Shown here: positions 40,748-50,185 of the stretch, in pieces
Position numbering within the stretch: the first letter of the stretch is position 1
Layout: every line of letters begins with the position of its first letter
From: Pontibacter beigongshangensis
GTDB lineage: Bacteria > Bacteroidota > Bacteroidia > Cytophagales > Hymenobacteraceae
Reading direction: 5' to 3'
DNA: 64,000 nt
Assembly: GCF_014332515.1 (NCBI RefSeq)
Contig: NZ_VFSD01000006.1
Location: forward strand, 124,001 to 188,000
The notes under the pieces: generated by a model
What the model saw: only the letters and a program-made list of their open reading frames with translations
Database searches by the model: none
What the model was told of the DNA's origin: nothing
Translations under genes and position numbers: made by a program

Positions 40748-43700
40748 TTAAATGATTATTTCTTTGTAAGCCTTTTTATAGTTTTCGTATTGCTCCAGAA
40801 GTTTGGAGAAGTTGTCGTCCACAGCTTCCAGCACATTGTTTTTGATGTCGTGCTCCAGTTGCTTTGCCAGCTCGGCCATCGGGTTAATTCCCAAAGTGAA
40901 ACCGGTGCCTTTTAACTGATGCAATGTACTTAAAATGCCGGTGTAATGTTGTGCTGCCAGCTCTTTTTTGGCTTCCTCGAGCAGGCCGGCGGCCTCTTCC
41001 TCAAAATCGGCATACAGCTGCCTTATAAAATCAGCGCCCCCGATCTGTTTCAGCTGTTCCACCACCGCCTCGTCTATGATAAACGGCTCGTCTGGCTGGC
41101 TGCTGTCCGCAGTGGGGTCCGTGTCCGCATCGGGTGCATCGGTTTTCAGCCAGCTGCTGTTCTCCCATCTGCTCATTACGGCGTAAAGGTCGGAACTTTT
41201 CACGGGTTTCGAAACATAATCGTCCATTCCCTCCTGTATAAACTTAAGGGCATCGTCTTTCATGGAGTAGGCCGTCATGGCAATAATAGGAGGGCAGGCG
41301 GTGGTTAACTGCTCCCTTATCTTCTTCATGGCGGTGACCCCATCCATTTCCGGCATCTGGATATCCATGAAAATGATGTTGTAGCGGTTGGTAGTGGCAT
41401 ATTTTATGGCCTCAAACCCGTTGGAGGCAATGTCGATACGGCAACCGAGGCGCTCCAGCTGCTTCTCGGCCACTTTCTGGTTTATCTGGTTATCGTCTAC
41501 GAGCAGTACATAGGGGGCACTTTCAAACACCTCCACCGCGTTGCTCTGCTGCTGCTGCTCTATGTTGGTTTCCACTTCCCTGGCGTCGGCGAGCCGGGTT
41601 TTAATGCTGAACCAGAAGGTGCTCCCCTGGCCCGAAACAGACTCCACTCCAATATCGCCGCCCATCAGGTTGGTGATCTGCTTAGAGATGGCCAGGCCAA
41701 GCCCGGTGCCGCCAAATGTTTTGGTAGACGAGTTGTCGAGCTGCATAAAGTCGGTGAACAGCACCTGCTGGTCTTCCGGGGAGATGCCTATGCCAGAGTC
41801 TTTTACCCGCACATGCAGCATGTAAGAAGTTTTGCTCAACAGCCTGCTCCTGACAAAGATGCTGATCTTGCCCTCGTTGGTGAACTTAATGGCATTAGAG
41901 ACCAGGTTAGAGAGAATCTGCAGAAACCGGATCTCGTCTGTGAAGATGTAACGCGGTGTGCCAGGCTCAATATGGTACGTAAACATGAGGTCTTTCTGCT
42001 GCGCCCGGTTCACGAACAGGGCGTGGATCTTACCCAGAGTGTCGTAGAGGTCTATGCCGCTCTCGCTGATCTGGAGTTTGCCTGCCTGCATTTTAGACAG
42101 GTCCAGGATATCGTTGAGGATGGCCAGCAGCGCATCAGACGATTTCCGGAGCGTTTCGATGTACTCTTCCTGCTCCTTGTCGGTGTTGATCTGGCGGAGC
42201 AGGTCTATCATGCCGATAATGCCGTTCATGGGGGTGCGGAGCTCGTGGCTCATATTGGCCAGAAACTGGGTTTTCACCTTCAGCAGGTTTTCTGCTTCTT
42301 CTTTGGCTTTGAGCAGGGCTACCTGGGTGCGCTTAAGCTCCGACACGTCGCGGGCCACACCTTCCAGGCTAATGGGCTTGCCTGCGTCATCGTACACTAC
42401 TTTGGAGTCGAGCAGGATGGTTTTCTGAGTGCCGTCCTTGCAGATCATCACCGCCTCCACATCACGTATCGACTCCTGGCTGAGCACACGCTCCCGCATG
42501 AACAGGCGCTGGGCAGGGTGCACAAAAAATCTGCCGCTGTCGTACCCGATGGTCTCTTCCTCGTTGTAGCCCAGCAGGCTTGCAATAGAGGGGCTTACAA
42601 TCTCTATAATCCCGTCGAGGGTTGTGCGGTAGTACACATCCTGGAACGATTCAAATATTCTCCGGAACTTCACCTCGCTGTTTGCCAGCGCCAGCTGCGA
42701 CTTTTTCTTGTCAGAAATATCTAGCGCGATGCCGGATATTTCCTCAAAGGTGCCGTTTTCCAGGTAAATGGGATTCAGGTATACTTCCAGCCAGCCTTCA
42801 GTCTCGGGTATGCTGATCTCGAACTGCTGGGTAGCGCCCTCAAAAGCCTGCTTGTATTTCTCTTTCCAGAATTCCAGATCGCTTTCGTGCGTGCCAACCG
42901 GTTTAATGGCCTCAAGGGCAGTAAACGGAATAAGTTCCTCACCCGGTCTGGAGAAGGTTTTGGAGAAGTTACGGTTAAAGGAGGTGAGCTCGAACTCGCG
43001 GTTCACAGACCACATGTGGTGCGTGCCACTCTCAAAGATTGCCTTCAGCCGGGCATTCTGGTTATTTATCTGCTCCTCGTTGCGCTTACGCTCAATGGCA
43101 AGTGCCACCTGGTTCGAGATAAAGTGCAGGATCTCGATATCGGTATGCACATAAGCATCCGGGTTCTGGTAGTCCTGCAGCGTAATCACCCCGATGATGC
43201 GTTCGCCTATAGCCAGGGGAGAGCAGAGAATTACTTCCGGCAGGGCACCGTGTATGGTCAGATTTTGCTTTTCGGCCAGTTCTATCAGTTCCTGCTTCTG
43301 CATGTAAAGCGGCTTCCCGGTTTTAATAATATATTCCGAAAGACCCATGGTAAACGGGCGCCTTATCTCCACCTTGGTAGATTTGTCGATAAACTGATCG
43401 ACCAGGTACACAAAATGCAGGTGATGGAAATCATAGTCGCAGAGCGCAATATAGATGTTGCGGGTCTCGATGATCTTGCTCAGTTCCCGGTGGATGGCGC
43501 CGTAGAGCGAGTTCAGGTCTTTGCTGCTGATGGCCAGGTTGGCGATGCTATAATACACCTTCTGCAGGCGCTCCGCCTTAATACGGTCGGTTATGTCGTG
43601 CAGGATGGCACGTGTGGCCACCGGCTTGCCATCCTGCCAGCTGCAGGTAATACTGCCGATCAGGTGCACGGGCTTGCCGGCCTTTGTCAGAAAAACCGTC

Positions 43701-45982
43701 TCTATTTTGTTTACATGCTCGCCCTTGTAGAGGTTCCGTAGCTGGTAAATGAGCTTGGCCTTGTAATACGGGTGCACGATGTCGTTCAGGGTGAGGGTTT
43801 CTATATCCACATCGTTGTAGCCCAGGCGGTCTTTCCAGGCCTTGTTCACGAAGATGAACTTATTGTCGGCCGAGATATTCTGGATCAGGTCATGGGCATT
43901 GTCGAAGAGGTCCTGCAAACGGATTTTGTTATCCTTCAGCGCCTCCATGGCAATGCGTTTATCGGTCATGTCCTTGCCCACAATGGTGACCCCCTTTATC
44001 TCGCCATCGGGTCCGTACTCAAACATGCAGTCCCAGCGCAGGGTTTTTACCTGGCCCGACTTCATAAGCAGGTCCCGCTCGTAGTAGGAGTTGAGCTGCT
44101 TCGTCTGGATAGATCGTATAAAGTCCTGCCTTCTTTTCTCCCGTTCATGCTCCGGCACCAGCAGGTCGTGGTAATTTTTCCCGATCAGCTCCTCGCGCTC
44201 ATACTCCAGGTAGTTCAGGAAATAATCGTTGGAGTACACAATCGTGCCCTCCGTGTCCATGCTGAAATAAACCAGGTTCACTTTCTCCAGAAAGCTGCGG
44301 AAGTGCTCCATCGACTCGCGTACCACCTCCTCGCGGCGCTTGGCCAGCTGTACAAGCTTGCGTTGGGTAATGTCGCGCTTAAAAGCCTGTATATAGTACT
44401 GGCCGTCGATCTTGATCCGGTTCAGGGTAATTTCCGCGTCGAAATACGTGCCGTCTTTCCTTACGTTTTTCCATTCGAATGCCACGGGCGCATCTGTGGT
44501 GAGGACCCTGGTCAGGAGCATGCTCGTTTTCTCGGCAGAGGGCGTTCCGTCGGGCTGAAGCTCAGGTGAGAATCTTGCCGGCGATTTGCCGATCAGGTCC
44601 TCTCGCTTGCACCGGAAAAGTTGCGTGGTCTTGTCATTGCAATCCACAATTTTTCCGCTTTCATTAAAGAGCAGGATCGCATCATAAGATGCCTCGAAAA
44701 GCATCTTGTACTTGTCTTCTGAGTGTATGAGCTGCTGCATCAGCTCGTGCCGCGAAATATAATTGCCGATAGCACTGCCTATAAAATCGAGCAGCGATAA
44801 AAAGGAAGGCGTCGTCTTTTCTCCCTCCTCCGGCCACAGCACGATAAGGGCCACCAGGTTTTTTTCGTTCGTAATCGGCAGCAGTGTCAGGTTCCGGCCT
44901 ATCTGCTTCTCCAGATCCGAGCAGATCGCGCGGATAATGTGGCGCTTGTCGGGTGTCAGGATCTGGACAGCCCTTTCATAGTCTAGGGCGAACTCCTCAG
45001 GCAGGCCCTGGCTATTGTCCTCGCCTGCTGAATAAGACAGGGTGGCTGTCTCTGTGTCGGGGGAGTAGGTGTAAACGCAGCCTCCCTTCATGTCTGTTTT
45101 CTGCAGCAGTTCCTCTACCGTGGTGTTTAACACCTCCTGCTCGCTGTTGGAGGTAGAGAGGTTGGTGATCAGGTGGTTCACAAATTCCAACTGATGATTG
45201 CGGAAACGGATTTCCTGCTCGGAGCCAACCAACTCATACAGGTTCCTGGCAGAACCGAACAGTACTTCCTGCTCATCAAACTCCCCTTTCTGCAATAAAA
45301 CCTCGATCGGGAGCAGGTCGTTGGTCTTTTCCAGGAGCCACCACTCAAACTTCTGCGCCTTGCCTTCCATGGCCTGCTTCAACTGGCCTCGCAGAGCCAC
45401 CCGCTCAAACAGGTTTAGGCCGAAGCTCCTAAAGATGGAATTGCCGATCAGGTCTTCTTTTCGCTGATCGATTAGTCTGAGCGCCGTTCTGTTGATATCA
45501 ATAAAAATGCCTGAGCTGTCGAGGATAAAGAGCGGCTCGGTGCTGTACTCAAACACATAGCGGTAATTGTCTCTCTCCGAGAGTGCCACAGCCTCCGCTT
45601 TTGTAGGCATAATCTCTACACTCACAAACTTTTCATTTTCGAAGTGCAGGAGCTGGCATTTATACTGGGCCAGATGCAAAGAAGCTGAGGTGGAGATAAT
45701 GCCGCTGCTTACCTTTTTCTTCTGCTGCAGTTCTTTGAGCAGGTTGGCAAAAGCCGCCTCGCTGCCGTTGCACAGGATATCCTGCAAGCGGTTAAAGTTG
45801 AATTGTTCGTTTTCGGGATTGAGGAGCGCATGCGCAGGGCAGTTGGTGGCCAGCACCTGACCTGTTGTGTCTGCCACCAGCAAGGCCTGGTCGGGCTTTG
45901 CCAGCTGTGCAATCACCTGAAGCAGGTTGTTGGCCTGCAGCGTCAGTTGTTCAGGGGGTTGCCTGTCTGGTAGTTGGGGCAT
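40748..45982 (-). CDS. Giant hybrid histidine kinase with seven PAS, two GAF, receiver and HPt
   Basis: A 1744-residue cytoplasmic phosphorelay protein. From the N-terminus I count two PAS, a GAF (about residues 260-430), three PAS, a second GAF (about 810-985), two PAS, then HisKA with His1246 (NMSHELRTP), HATPase (SNAIKF, DSGIGI, GGTGLGL), receiver with Asp1540 (FMDIQMP) and an HPt domain with His1688 (LHQLKGTG). The many sensor domains suggest integration of several intracellular ligands or redox states. It heads a tight operon with a receiver protein, a small unknown and an MBL hydrolase. No membrane segment is present. A weakly similar kinase is at 6263-10786. Confidence 0.93.
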   Translation of the reverse strand: MPQLPDRQPPEQLTLQANNLLQVIAQLAKPDQALLVADTTGQVLATNCPAHALLNPENEQFNFNRLQDILCNGSEAAFANLLKELQQKKKVSSGIISTSASLHLAQYKCQLLHFENEKFVSVEIMPTKAEAVALSERDNYRYVFEYSTEPLFILDSSGIFIDINRTALRLIDQRKEDLIGNSIFRSFGLNLFERVALRGQLKQAMEGKAQKFEWWLLEKTNDLLPIEVLLQKGEFDEQEVLFGSARNLYELVGSEQEIRFRNHQLEFVNHLITNLSTSNSEQEVLNTTVEELLQKTDMKGGCVYTYSPDTETATLSYSAGEDNSQGLPEEFALDYERAVQILTPDKRHIIRAICSDLEKQIGRNLTLLPITNEKNLVALIVLWPEEGEKTTPSFLSLLDFIGSAIGNYISRHELMQQLIHSEDKYKMLFEASYDAILLFNESGKIVDCNDKTTQLFRCKREDLIGKSPARFSPELQPDGTPSAEKTSMLLTRVLTTDAPVAFEWKNVRKDGTYFDAEITLNRIKIDGQYYIQAFKRDITQRKLVQLAKRREEVVRESMEHFRSFLEKVNLVYFSMDTEGTIVYSNDYFLNYLEYEREELIGKNYHDLLVPEHEREKRRQDFIRSIQTKQLNSYYERDLLMKSGQVKTLRWDCMFEYGPDGEIKGVTIVGKDMTDKRIAMEALKDNKIRLQDLFDNAHDLIQNISADNKFIFVNKAWKDRLGYNDVDIETLTLNDIVHPYYKAKLIYQLRNLYKGEHVNKIETVFLTKAGKPVHLIGSITCSWQDGKPVATRAILHDITDRIKAERLQKVYYSIANLAISSKDLNSLYGAIHRELSKIIETRNIYIALCDYDFHHLHFVYLVDQFIDKSTKVEIRRPFTMGLSEYIIKTGKPLYMQKQELIELAEKQNLTIHGALPEVILCSPLAIGERIIGVITLQDYQNPDAYVHTDIEILHFISNQVALAIERKRNEEQINNQNARLKAIFESGTHHMWSVNREFELTSFNRNFSKTFSRPGEELIPFTALEAIKPVGTHESDLEFWKEKYKQAFEGATQQFEISIPETEGWLEVYLNPIYLENGTFEEISGIALDISDKKKSQLALANSEVKFRRIFESFQDVYYRTTLDGIIEIVSPSIASLLGYNEEETIGYDSGRFFVHPAQRLFMRERVLSQESIRDVEAVMICKDGTQKTILLDSKVVYDDAGKPISLEGVARDVSELKRTQVALLKAKEEAENLLKVKTQFLANMSHELRTPMNGIIGMIDLLRQINTDKEQEEYIETLRKSSDALLAILNDILDLSKMQAGKLQISESGIDLYDTLGKIHALFVNRAQQKDLMFTYHIEPGTPRYIFTDEIRFLQILSNLVSNAIKFTNEGKISIFVRSRLLSKTSYMLHVRVKDSGIGISPEDQQVLFTDFMQLDNSSTKTFGGTGLGLAISKQITNLMGGDIGVESVSGQGSTFWFSIKTRLADAREVETNIEQQQQSNAVEVFESAPYVLLVDDNQINQKVAEKQLERLGCRIDIASNGFEAIKYATTNRYNIIFMDIQMPEMDGVTAMKKIREQLTTACPPIIAMTAYSMKDDALKFIQEGMDDYVSKPVKSSDLYAVMSRWENSSWLKTDAPDADTDPTADSSQPDEPFIIDEAVVEQLKQIGGADFIRQLYADFEEEAAGLLEEAKKELAAQHYTGILSTLHQLKGTGFTLGINPMAELAKQLEHDIKNNVLEAVDDNFSKLLEQYENYKKAYKEIII

Positions 45983-46161
45983 AGGAGTAGGCTAGTAGGT
46001 TTTGGCAGTTTATGTTTGCAACAGTTGGTTACGAAGTTTACGATTTAAACTATAAATTAGCAAAAAATAACGAGGAGGCTATTTTTGAAGCATAGTTTCT
46101 TTTCGGGATCTTACCTAGGAGGGTTATTCCGGGCCTTTTTGCGGAGTGCCCTTGCTTTTAT

Positions 46162-47268
46162 ATGAAGAAAATCTGCTTTACTGTCACCACCGACCTTAAT
46201 TACGACCAACGCATGCAGCGCATCTGTGGGTCTATGGCCAAAAAGGGGTATGTAGTGCAGCTGGTAGGCAGGGTGCTGCCGGTTTCGCTCCCTTTGCAGC
46301 CGCAGCCTTATGCGCAGCAACGGCTCAGGTGCTGGTTTAACAAAGGAAAGCTTTTTTATGCGGAGTATATGCTCCGGCTGTTCTTTTACCTGCTCCGCCA
46401 GCGCTCCGACGCTTACTGCGCCATCGACCTGGACACGGCGCTGCCAGTTTTTTTTATAGCGCTTCTGAAAAGAAAGCCTTTCGTATATGATGCCCATGAG
46501 TACTTCCCGGAAGTGGTGGAGGTGACCCACCGCAAAACCATTAAGGCAATCTGGGCGGCAGTGGAAGGCTTCATAATACGCAGAACCGACCATGCTTACA
46601 CGGTTACGGCCTCAATTGCCGGAGTGTTCAAGCAGAAATATGGTGCCAGCTTCGAGGTGATCCGGAATATGCCCCCCCTGTTGCCTTACCAGGAGCCTGC
46701 AAAGGAGCCGGCCACTATTCTGTACCAAGGCGTGGTAAACGAGGGGCGGGGGCTGGAGCCGCTGCTACGGGCCATGGCAGGAGTAGAGGCAAAGCTGGTG
46801 ATCTGCGGCCACGGCGATATTTTTGAGGAGCTGGTGCAACTGGCCCATACACTTGGTGTAGCCCACAAAGTAGAATTCAGAGGAAAAGTGCTGCCGGCCG
46901 ATCTGCTGGAGATAACACGCACGGCTACCATCGGGGTCATGCTGCTCGAGAACAAGGGGCTGAGCTATTACTACTCCCTGGCCAACAAGTTTTTTGACTA
47001 TATACACGCCGCCACTCCCCAGCTGGTGATAAACTTTCCGGAGTACCAGCGGCTGAACCAGGAGTATGGCGTGGCATTGGAGAGCAGCCTAGAAGTGCAG
47101 GAGCTGCAGGATAAGCTGAACCTGCTCCTCACCGATAAGGCCTTGTACCAGCGGCTGCAGCAAAACTGCCGTGCGGCCAGGGAAGAGCTAAACTGGCAGC
47201 AGGAGGAGCAGAAGCTCTGGCGTTTTTACAAGCAACTATGGAAAACCCGGGAAAAGCAAATTATTTAG
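46162..47268 (+). CDS. Glycosyltransferase family 4-like protein
   Basis: A 368-residue GT-B-fold glycosyltransferase. The N-terminal acceptor half contains DYDQRMQRIC-type and YDAHEYFPEV stretches. The C-terminal donor half has ILYQGVVNEGRGLEPLL, then a late acidic region around YYYSLANKFFDYIHA, where the family's EX7E motif lies in a divergent form. The substrate is unknown, though a surface polysaccharide is usual. It overlaps the start of miaA by 31 bp, so the two are probably co-transcribed. No signal peptide. Confidence 0.85.
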   Translation: MKKICFTVTTDLNYDQRMQRICGSMAKKGYVVQLVGRVLPVSLPLQPQPYAQQRLRCWFNKGKLFYAEYMLRLFFYLLRQRSDAYCAIDLDTALPVFFIALLKRKPFVYDAHEYFPEVVEVTHRKTIKAIWAAVEGFIIRRTDHAYTVTASIAGVFKQKYGASFEVIRNMPPLLPYQEPAKEPATILYQGVVNEGRGLEPLLRAMAGVEAKLVICGHGDIFEELVQLAHTLGVAHKVEFRGKVLPADLLEITRTATIGVMLLENKGLSYYYSLANKFFDYIHAATPQLVINFPEYQRLNQEYGVALESSLEVQELQDKLNLLLTDKALYQRLQQNCRAAREELNWQQEEQKLWRFYKQLWKTREKQII

Positions 47269-48164
47269 TAGTGGTGGTGGGGCCAACCGCTGTTGGCAAA
47301 ACAGACCTGTGCGTGCAACTTGCCCGGCACTACAACACCGTTATCCTGTCGGCCGACTCGCGCCAGTTCTACAAGGAGATGAGCATTGGCACTGCAAAAC
47401 CAAGCCAGGAAGAGCAGCAGGGGGTGCCGCATTATTTCGTCGACTCTCACAGCATTACCGAAGAGTATAATGCGGGTGCCTATGAGCAGGATGTGCTGCA
47501 ATTGCTGGAGAAGCTATATCAGCAGCACGAGCTGGTCATCCTGACAGGTGGCTCCGGCCTGTATGTGCGCGCCGTATGCGACGGGATGGACGACATGCCG
47601 GATGCCTCCCCTGAAATCCGGCAGCAACTCACCGACCAGTACGCGCAGCAGGGGCTGGCACCCTTGCAGGAGCAACTGCAGCAGCTCGACCCGGCCTATT
47701 ACCAACAGGTGGACCCTGCCAATCCGCAGCGGGTTATCCGGGCACTGGAGGTTTGCCTGGCAAGCGGGCAGCCTTACTCCTCGTTCCGGAAGCAGCAGCG
47801 GCCGGAGCGGCCTTTCCACATCATCAGGATAGGCCTGAACCGCGACCGCCAGGAACTCTACCAGCGCATAGACCAGCGCATGGACATGATGTTGCAGCAG
47901 GGGCTGCTGGAGGAGGCGAAGGCGCTCTACCCATACCGGCACCACAATGCCCTGCAGACAGTTGGCTACAAAGAGATTTTCGATTTTATGGAAGGCGCCA
48001 CTGATTGGGAGGAGACGGTGCGGTTGCTGAAGCGCAATAGCCGCCGCTATGCCAAACGGCAGCTCACCTGGTTCAACAAAACCCCCGCATACACCTGGTT
48101 CCACCCGGAGCAGTGGCAGGAGATCCTTCATTTTATAGAGCAGCAGCGGCAGCAGAAGCCTTAA
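47238..48164 (+). CDS. miaA: tRNA dimethylallyltransferase MiaA
   Basis: A 308-residue MiaA, which transfers a dimethylallyl group to N6 of A37 in tRNAs reading UNN codons. The P-loop is GPTAVGKT (residues 15-22), followed by the conserved SADSRQFYK (catalytic Asp) and GTAKP. Later family stretches RVIRALEV, GLNRDRQELYQRI, NALQTVGYKE and RRYAKRQLTWF are all present. The start lies 31 bp inside the glycosyltransferase gene. The last residues (EQQRQQKP) are encoded by the CAG-rich tail of a 31-bp element that begins 2 bp after the stop. Confidence 0.95.
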   Translation: MENPGKANYLVVVVGPTAVGKTDLCVQLARHYNTVILSADSRQFYKEMSIGTAKPSQEEQQGVPHYFVDSHSITEEYNAGAYEQDVLQLLEKLYQQHELVILTGGSGLYVRAVCDGMDDMPDASPEIRQQLTDQYAQQGLAPLQEQLQQLDPAYYQQVDPANPQRVIRALEVCLASGQPYSSFRKQQRPERPFHIIRIGLNRDRQELYQRIDQRMDMMLQQGLLEEAKALYPYRHHNALQTVGYKEIFDFMEGATDWEETVRLLKRNSRRYAKRQLTWFNKTPAYTWFHPEQWQEILHFIEQQRQQKP

Positions 48165-48166
48165 AG

Positions 48167-48197
48167 GCTCCGGAGGGCATTTTTTATTGGAATAATT
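48167..48197 (-). repeat. 31-bp intergenic element, copy 14
   Basis: AATTATTCCAATAAAAA and CCCTCCGGAGC on the minus strand, with a tail containing TTCTGCTGCCGCTGCTGC that lies inside the end of miaA. The core starts two bases after the miaA stop. Confidence 0.9.
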
Positions 48198-48344
48198 GCT
48201 GGATGTTAGTTGTTGATTGTTGAATTGTTAACCTGTTCAATGGTTTATTTGGGAATAAGAAAGTTTGAAGAAGAGAGGCGGTTATTATAAATGAATTACC
48301 ATAGCGCTCTGATTTGGCGAAGTTCCGAGAATAACTTTATCAGT

Positions 48345-48375
48345 AATTATTCCAATAAAAAACGCCCTCCCGGGC
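48345..48375 (+). repeat. 31-bp intergenic element, copy 15 (forms a hairpin)
   Basis: AATTATTCCAATAAAAA and CCCTCCCGGGC. Its palindrome end is the left arm of the long hairpin at 48359-48427 downstream of pfkA. Confidence 0.85.
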
Positions 48376-48427
48376 TCTCACAGGCAGCAACATAATTATT
48401 TGCCTGCGAGAGCCCGGGAGGGCGTTT
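48359..48427. terminator. Long hairpin after pfkA and miaA, bidirectional terminator
   Basis: The left arm AAAACGCCCTCCCGGGCTCTC pairs almost perfectly with 48408-48427, and an inner CAGGCA/TGCCTG segment extends the stem past one mismatch to ~26 bp around an AT-rich loop (ATAATTAT). It lies 14 bp past the pfkA stop and faces miaA on the other side. Copy 15 of the 31-bp element supplies the left arm. Confidence 0.75.
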
Positions 48428-48441
48428 CCTAAACGGTTTAC

Positions 48442-49413
48442 TTATACCGAAAGCACCTCCACCATTTTGGTGAAGTTCGGGTTGATCAGTTTTCTTTTGG
48501 TGAAGGTCTCTTCGAAAGGCGTGTACACCAGCTTGGAGTTGATGAGGCCGGCCATCATGCTCTTATGGCCTTCGAGCAGGCCTTCTACGCAGGCAATACC
48601 CAATCGGCTGGCCAGCAGGCGGTCGAAAGCCGTTGGGGCACCCCCGCGCTGCACGTGGCCTATAATGGTAACGCGTGCGTCCATATCGGGCAGGGCCTCC
48701 TGCACTTTGGCAGCCACCTTCATGGCGCCGCCTTCCACCTCGCCTTCTGCAATAATCACGATCGACGATGTTTTGGAACGGTTCCAGCCGGTGCGCAGGG
48801 CCTCGATAATGCTTGGTATGGTGGTCTCGGTTTCGGGGATCATGACGATCTCGGCCCCGCCGCCAATGGCGCAGGGAATGGCGATATAGCCGGAGTCGCG
48901 CCCCATTACTTCCACAAAGAAAACACGCTCGTGGCTGTCGGCCGTGTCGCGGATCTTGTCGATGGCATCGAGGGCGGTGTTCACGGCCGTGTCGTAGCCA
49001 ATGGTATAGTCAGTGCCGAAAAGGTCGTTGTCGATGGTGCCCGGCGCGCCAACTGTCGGGATGCCGAACTCGTCGTAGAACAGTTTGGCCCCGGTAAAGG
49101 ATCCGTTGCCGCCTATGGCCACGAGCCCTTCTATGCCGAAGTTCTGCAGTTGCTGAAAGGCTTTTTCCCTTCCTTCGCGTGTCATGAACTCTTTGCTTCT
49201 GGCAGACTTCAGAATGGTGCCGCCCCGCTGTACTATATTGCTGACAGAGGAAGACTCCATTTTGAAAATCTCCCCCTTGATCATGCCATTGTAGCCACGT
49301 CTGATGCCGTAAACCTCTATGCCTTTGTATACAGCTGCACGCACTACCGCCCTGATGCAGGCGTTCATGCCGGGCGCGTCGCCTCCAGATGTAAAAACTC
49401 CTATTCTTTTCAT
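48442..49413 (-). CDS. pfkA: 6-phosphofructokinase PfkA (with Asn at position 103)
   Basis: A 323-residue bacterial ATP-type PfkA. The N-terminus SGGDAPGMNACIRAVV with Gly11, the effector and ATP regions (GGTILKSARS), the catalytic PGTIDND (Asp127, Asp129), MGRDSGYIA and HVQRGG stretches are present and numbered as in E. coli. One key position differs: the metal-site motif GGDGS reads GGNGS, so Asn103 replaces the Asp of E. coli. The codon is AAC at 49105-49107 on the complement. I cannot say whether this is common in related Bacteroidota. The enzyme phosphorylates fructose 6-phosphate in glycolysis. The gene is followed by a long hairpin. Confidence 0.95.
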   Translation of the reverse strand: MKRIGVFTSGGDAPGMNACIRAVVRAAVYKGIEVYGIRRGYNGMIKGEIFKMESSSVSNIVQRGGTILKSARSKEFMTREGREKAFQQLQNFGIEGLVAIGGNGSFTGAKLFYDEFGIPTVGAPGTIDNDLFGTDYTIGYDTAVNTALDAIDKIRDTADSHERVFFVEVMGRDSGYIAIPCAIGGGAEIVMIPETETTIPSIIEALRTGWNRSKTSSIVIIAEGEVEGGAMKVAAKVQEALPDMDARVTIIGHVQRGGAPTAFDRLLASRLGIACVEGLLEGHKSMMAGLINSKLVYTPFEETFTKRKLINPNFTKMVEVLSV

Positions 49414-49748
49414 GGGAGAAACGATTTAGTATTTAATAAATATGGTTGGTGAAGAGGAGGTGGTCTCTTTAAGTTAAGACAGCAATTTGGTGAAAAATAT
49501 TAACAGAAGTAAATATCGCAAGCTTTTTTTAAATCTACCCAAAAAAGGTGCGGGCAGGGAGCTCCAAAAATCAATAATCGCCGTATGAGAAGGCTGTCAG
49601 GACTTATTGACAACAGCTTATCCGGATAACAGGTTTCCTGGCAGCTACTAAATCAGTGATTATTCTCGGTGTTAAATAAATTGGGTGACATGATTGTCGT
49701 GTCATTTTTGTATACTAGTAGCCTGAAACACCACTAAAGGAGCGAGAT
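49414..49748. other. Divergent spacer pfkA/TerB-like
   Basis: A 335-bp spacer that must hold both promoters. The dyad at 49686-49704 is the only clear structure. No gene. Confidence 0.55.
49686..49704. promoter_or_regulatory. Inverted repeat before the TerB-like gene, candidate operator
   Basis: TGACATGATTGTCGTGTCA has perfect 5-bp outer arms and purine/pyrimidine symmetry further in. It lies 45 bp before the start codon, next to a TTTTTG that may be a -7 box. The binding protein is unknown. Confidence 0.4.
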
Positions 49749-50174
49749 ATGTTTGGTTTTTTTGAAAGCGATGAAACAAAACGGTTAAAGAGCCACATTA
49801 AAAATCTGGGTGCTCTGGCAAAAGTCGACGGGCATGTAGACCCCGACGAAATGAACTACATCGTCGCCATCGGAACAAGGCACGGGCTGAAGGCGCACGA
49901 TGTAAAGCAGATCCTCTCGAACCTGGACCGGATAGAAGTAAAACCACCTGCCAACGACACCGAGCGGTTCGACCAGATTTACGACCTGGTGGAGATGATG
50001 CTGGCCGACGGCATCATAGACGAGAAGGAGATGGAGTTTTGCACCAGCATGGCACTCAAGCTGGGCTTCCGGAAATCAATTGTGGGGGTGCTGGTGCGCA
50101 AGATCTCTATTGGTGTAAAAGATGGCATGCCGCGCGAGATGATCCGGGAAGAGGCGCAGGCATTCTTTTATTAA
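49749..50174 (+). CDS. TerB-like domain protein
   Basis: A 141-residue all-helical, acidic protein of the tellurite-resistance TerB type: two helical repeats carry the pattern AKVDGHVDPDEMNYIVAI and MLADGIIDEKEMEFCTSM, with the acidic residues that would bind metal. TerB-like domains occur in stress and surface-related settings; their function is poorly known. A second such gene is at 62706-63086. A small membrane protein starts 11 bp after the stop, so the pair may work together at the membrane. Confidence 0.85.
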   Translation: MFGFFESDETKRLKSHIKNLGALAKVDGHVDPDEMNYIVAIGTRHGLKAHDVKQILSNLDRIEVKPPANDTERFDQIYDLVEMMLADGIIDEKEMEFCTSMALKLGFRKSIVGVLVRKISIGVKDGMPREMIREEAQAFFY

Positions 50175-50185
50175 TCCGAAGCGTA

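Noticed and set aside
41813-44569. Several long plus-strand frames opposite the giant kinase
   Set aside because: They mirror the kinase codons, and the kinase domains on the minus strand are unambiguous.
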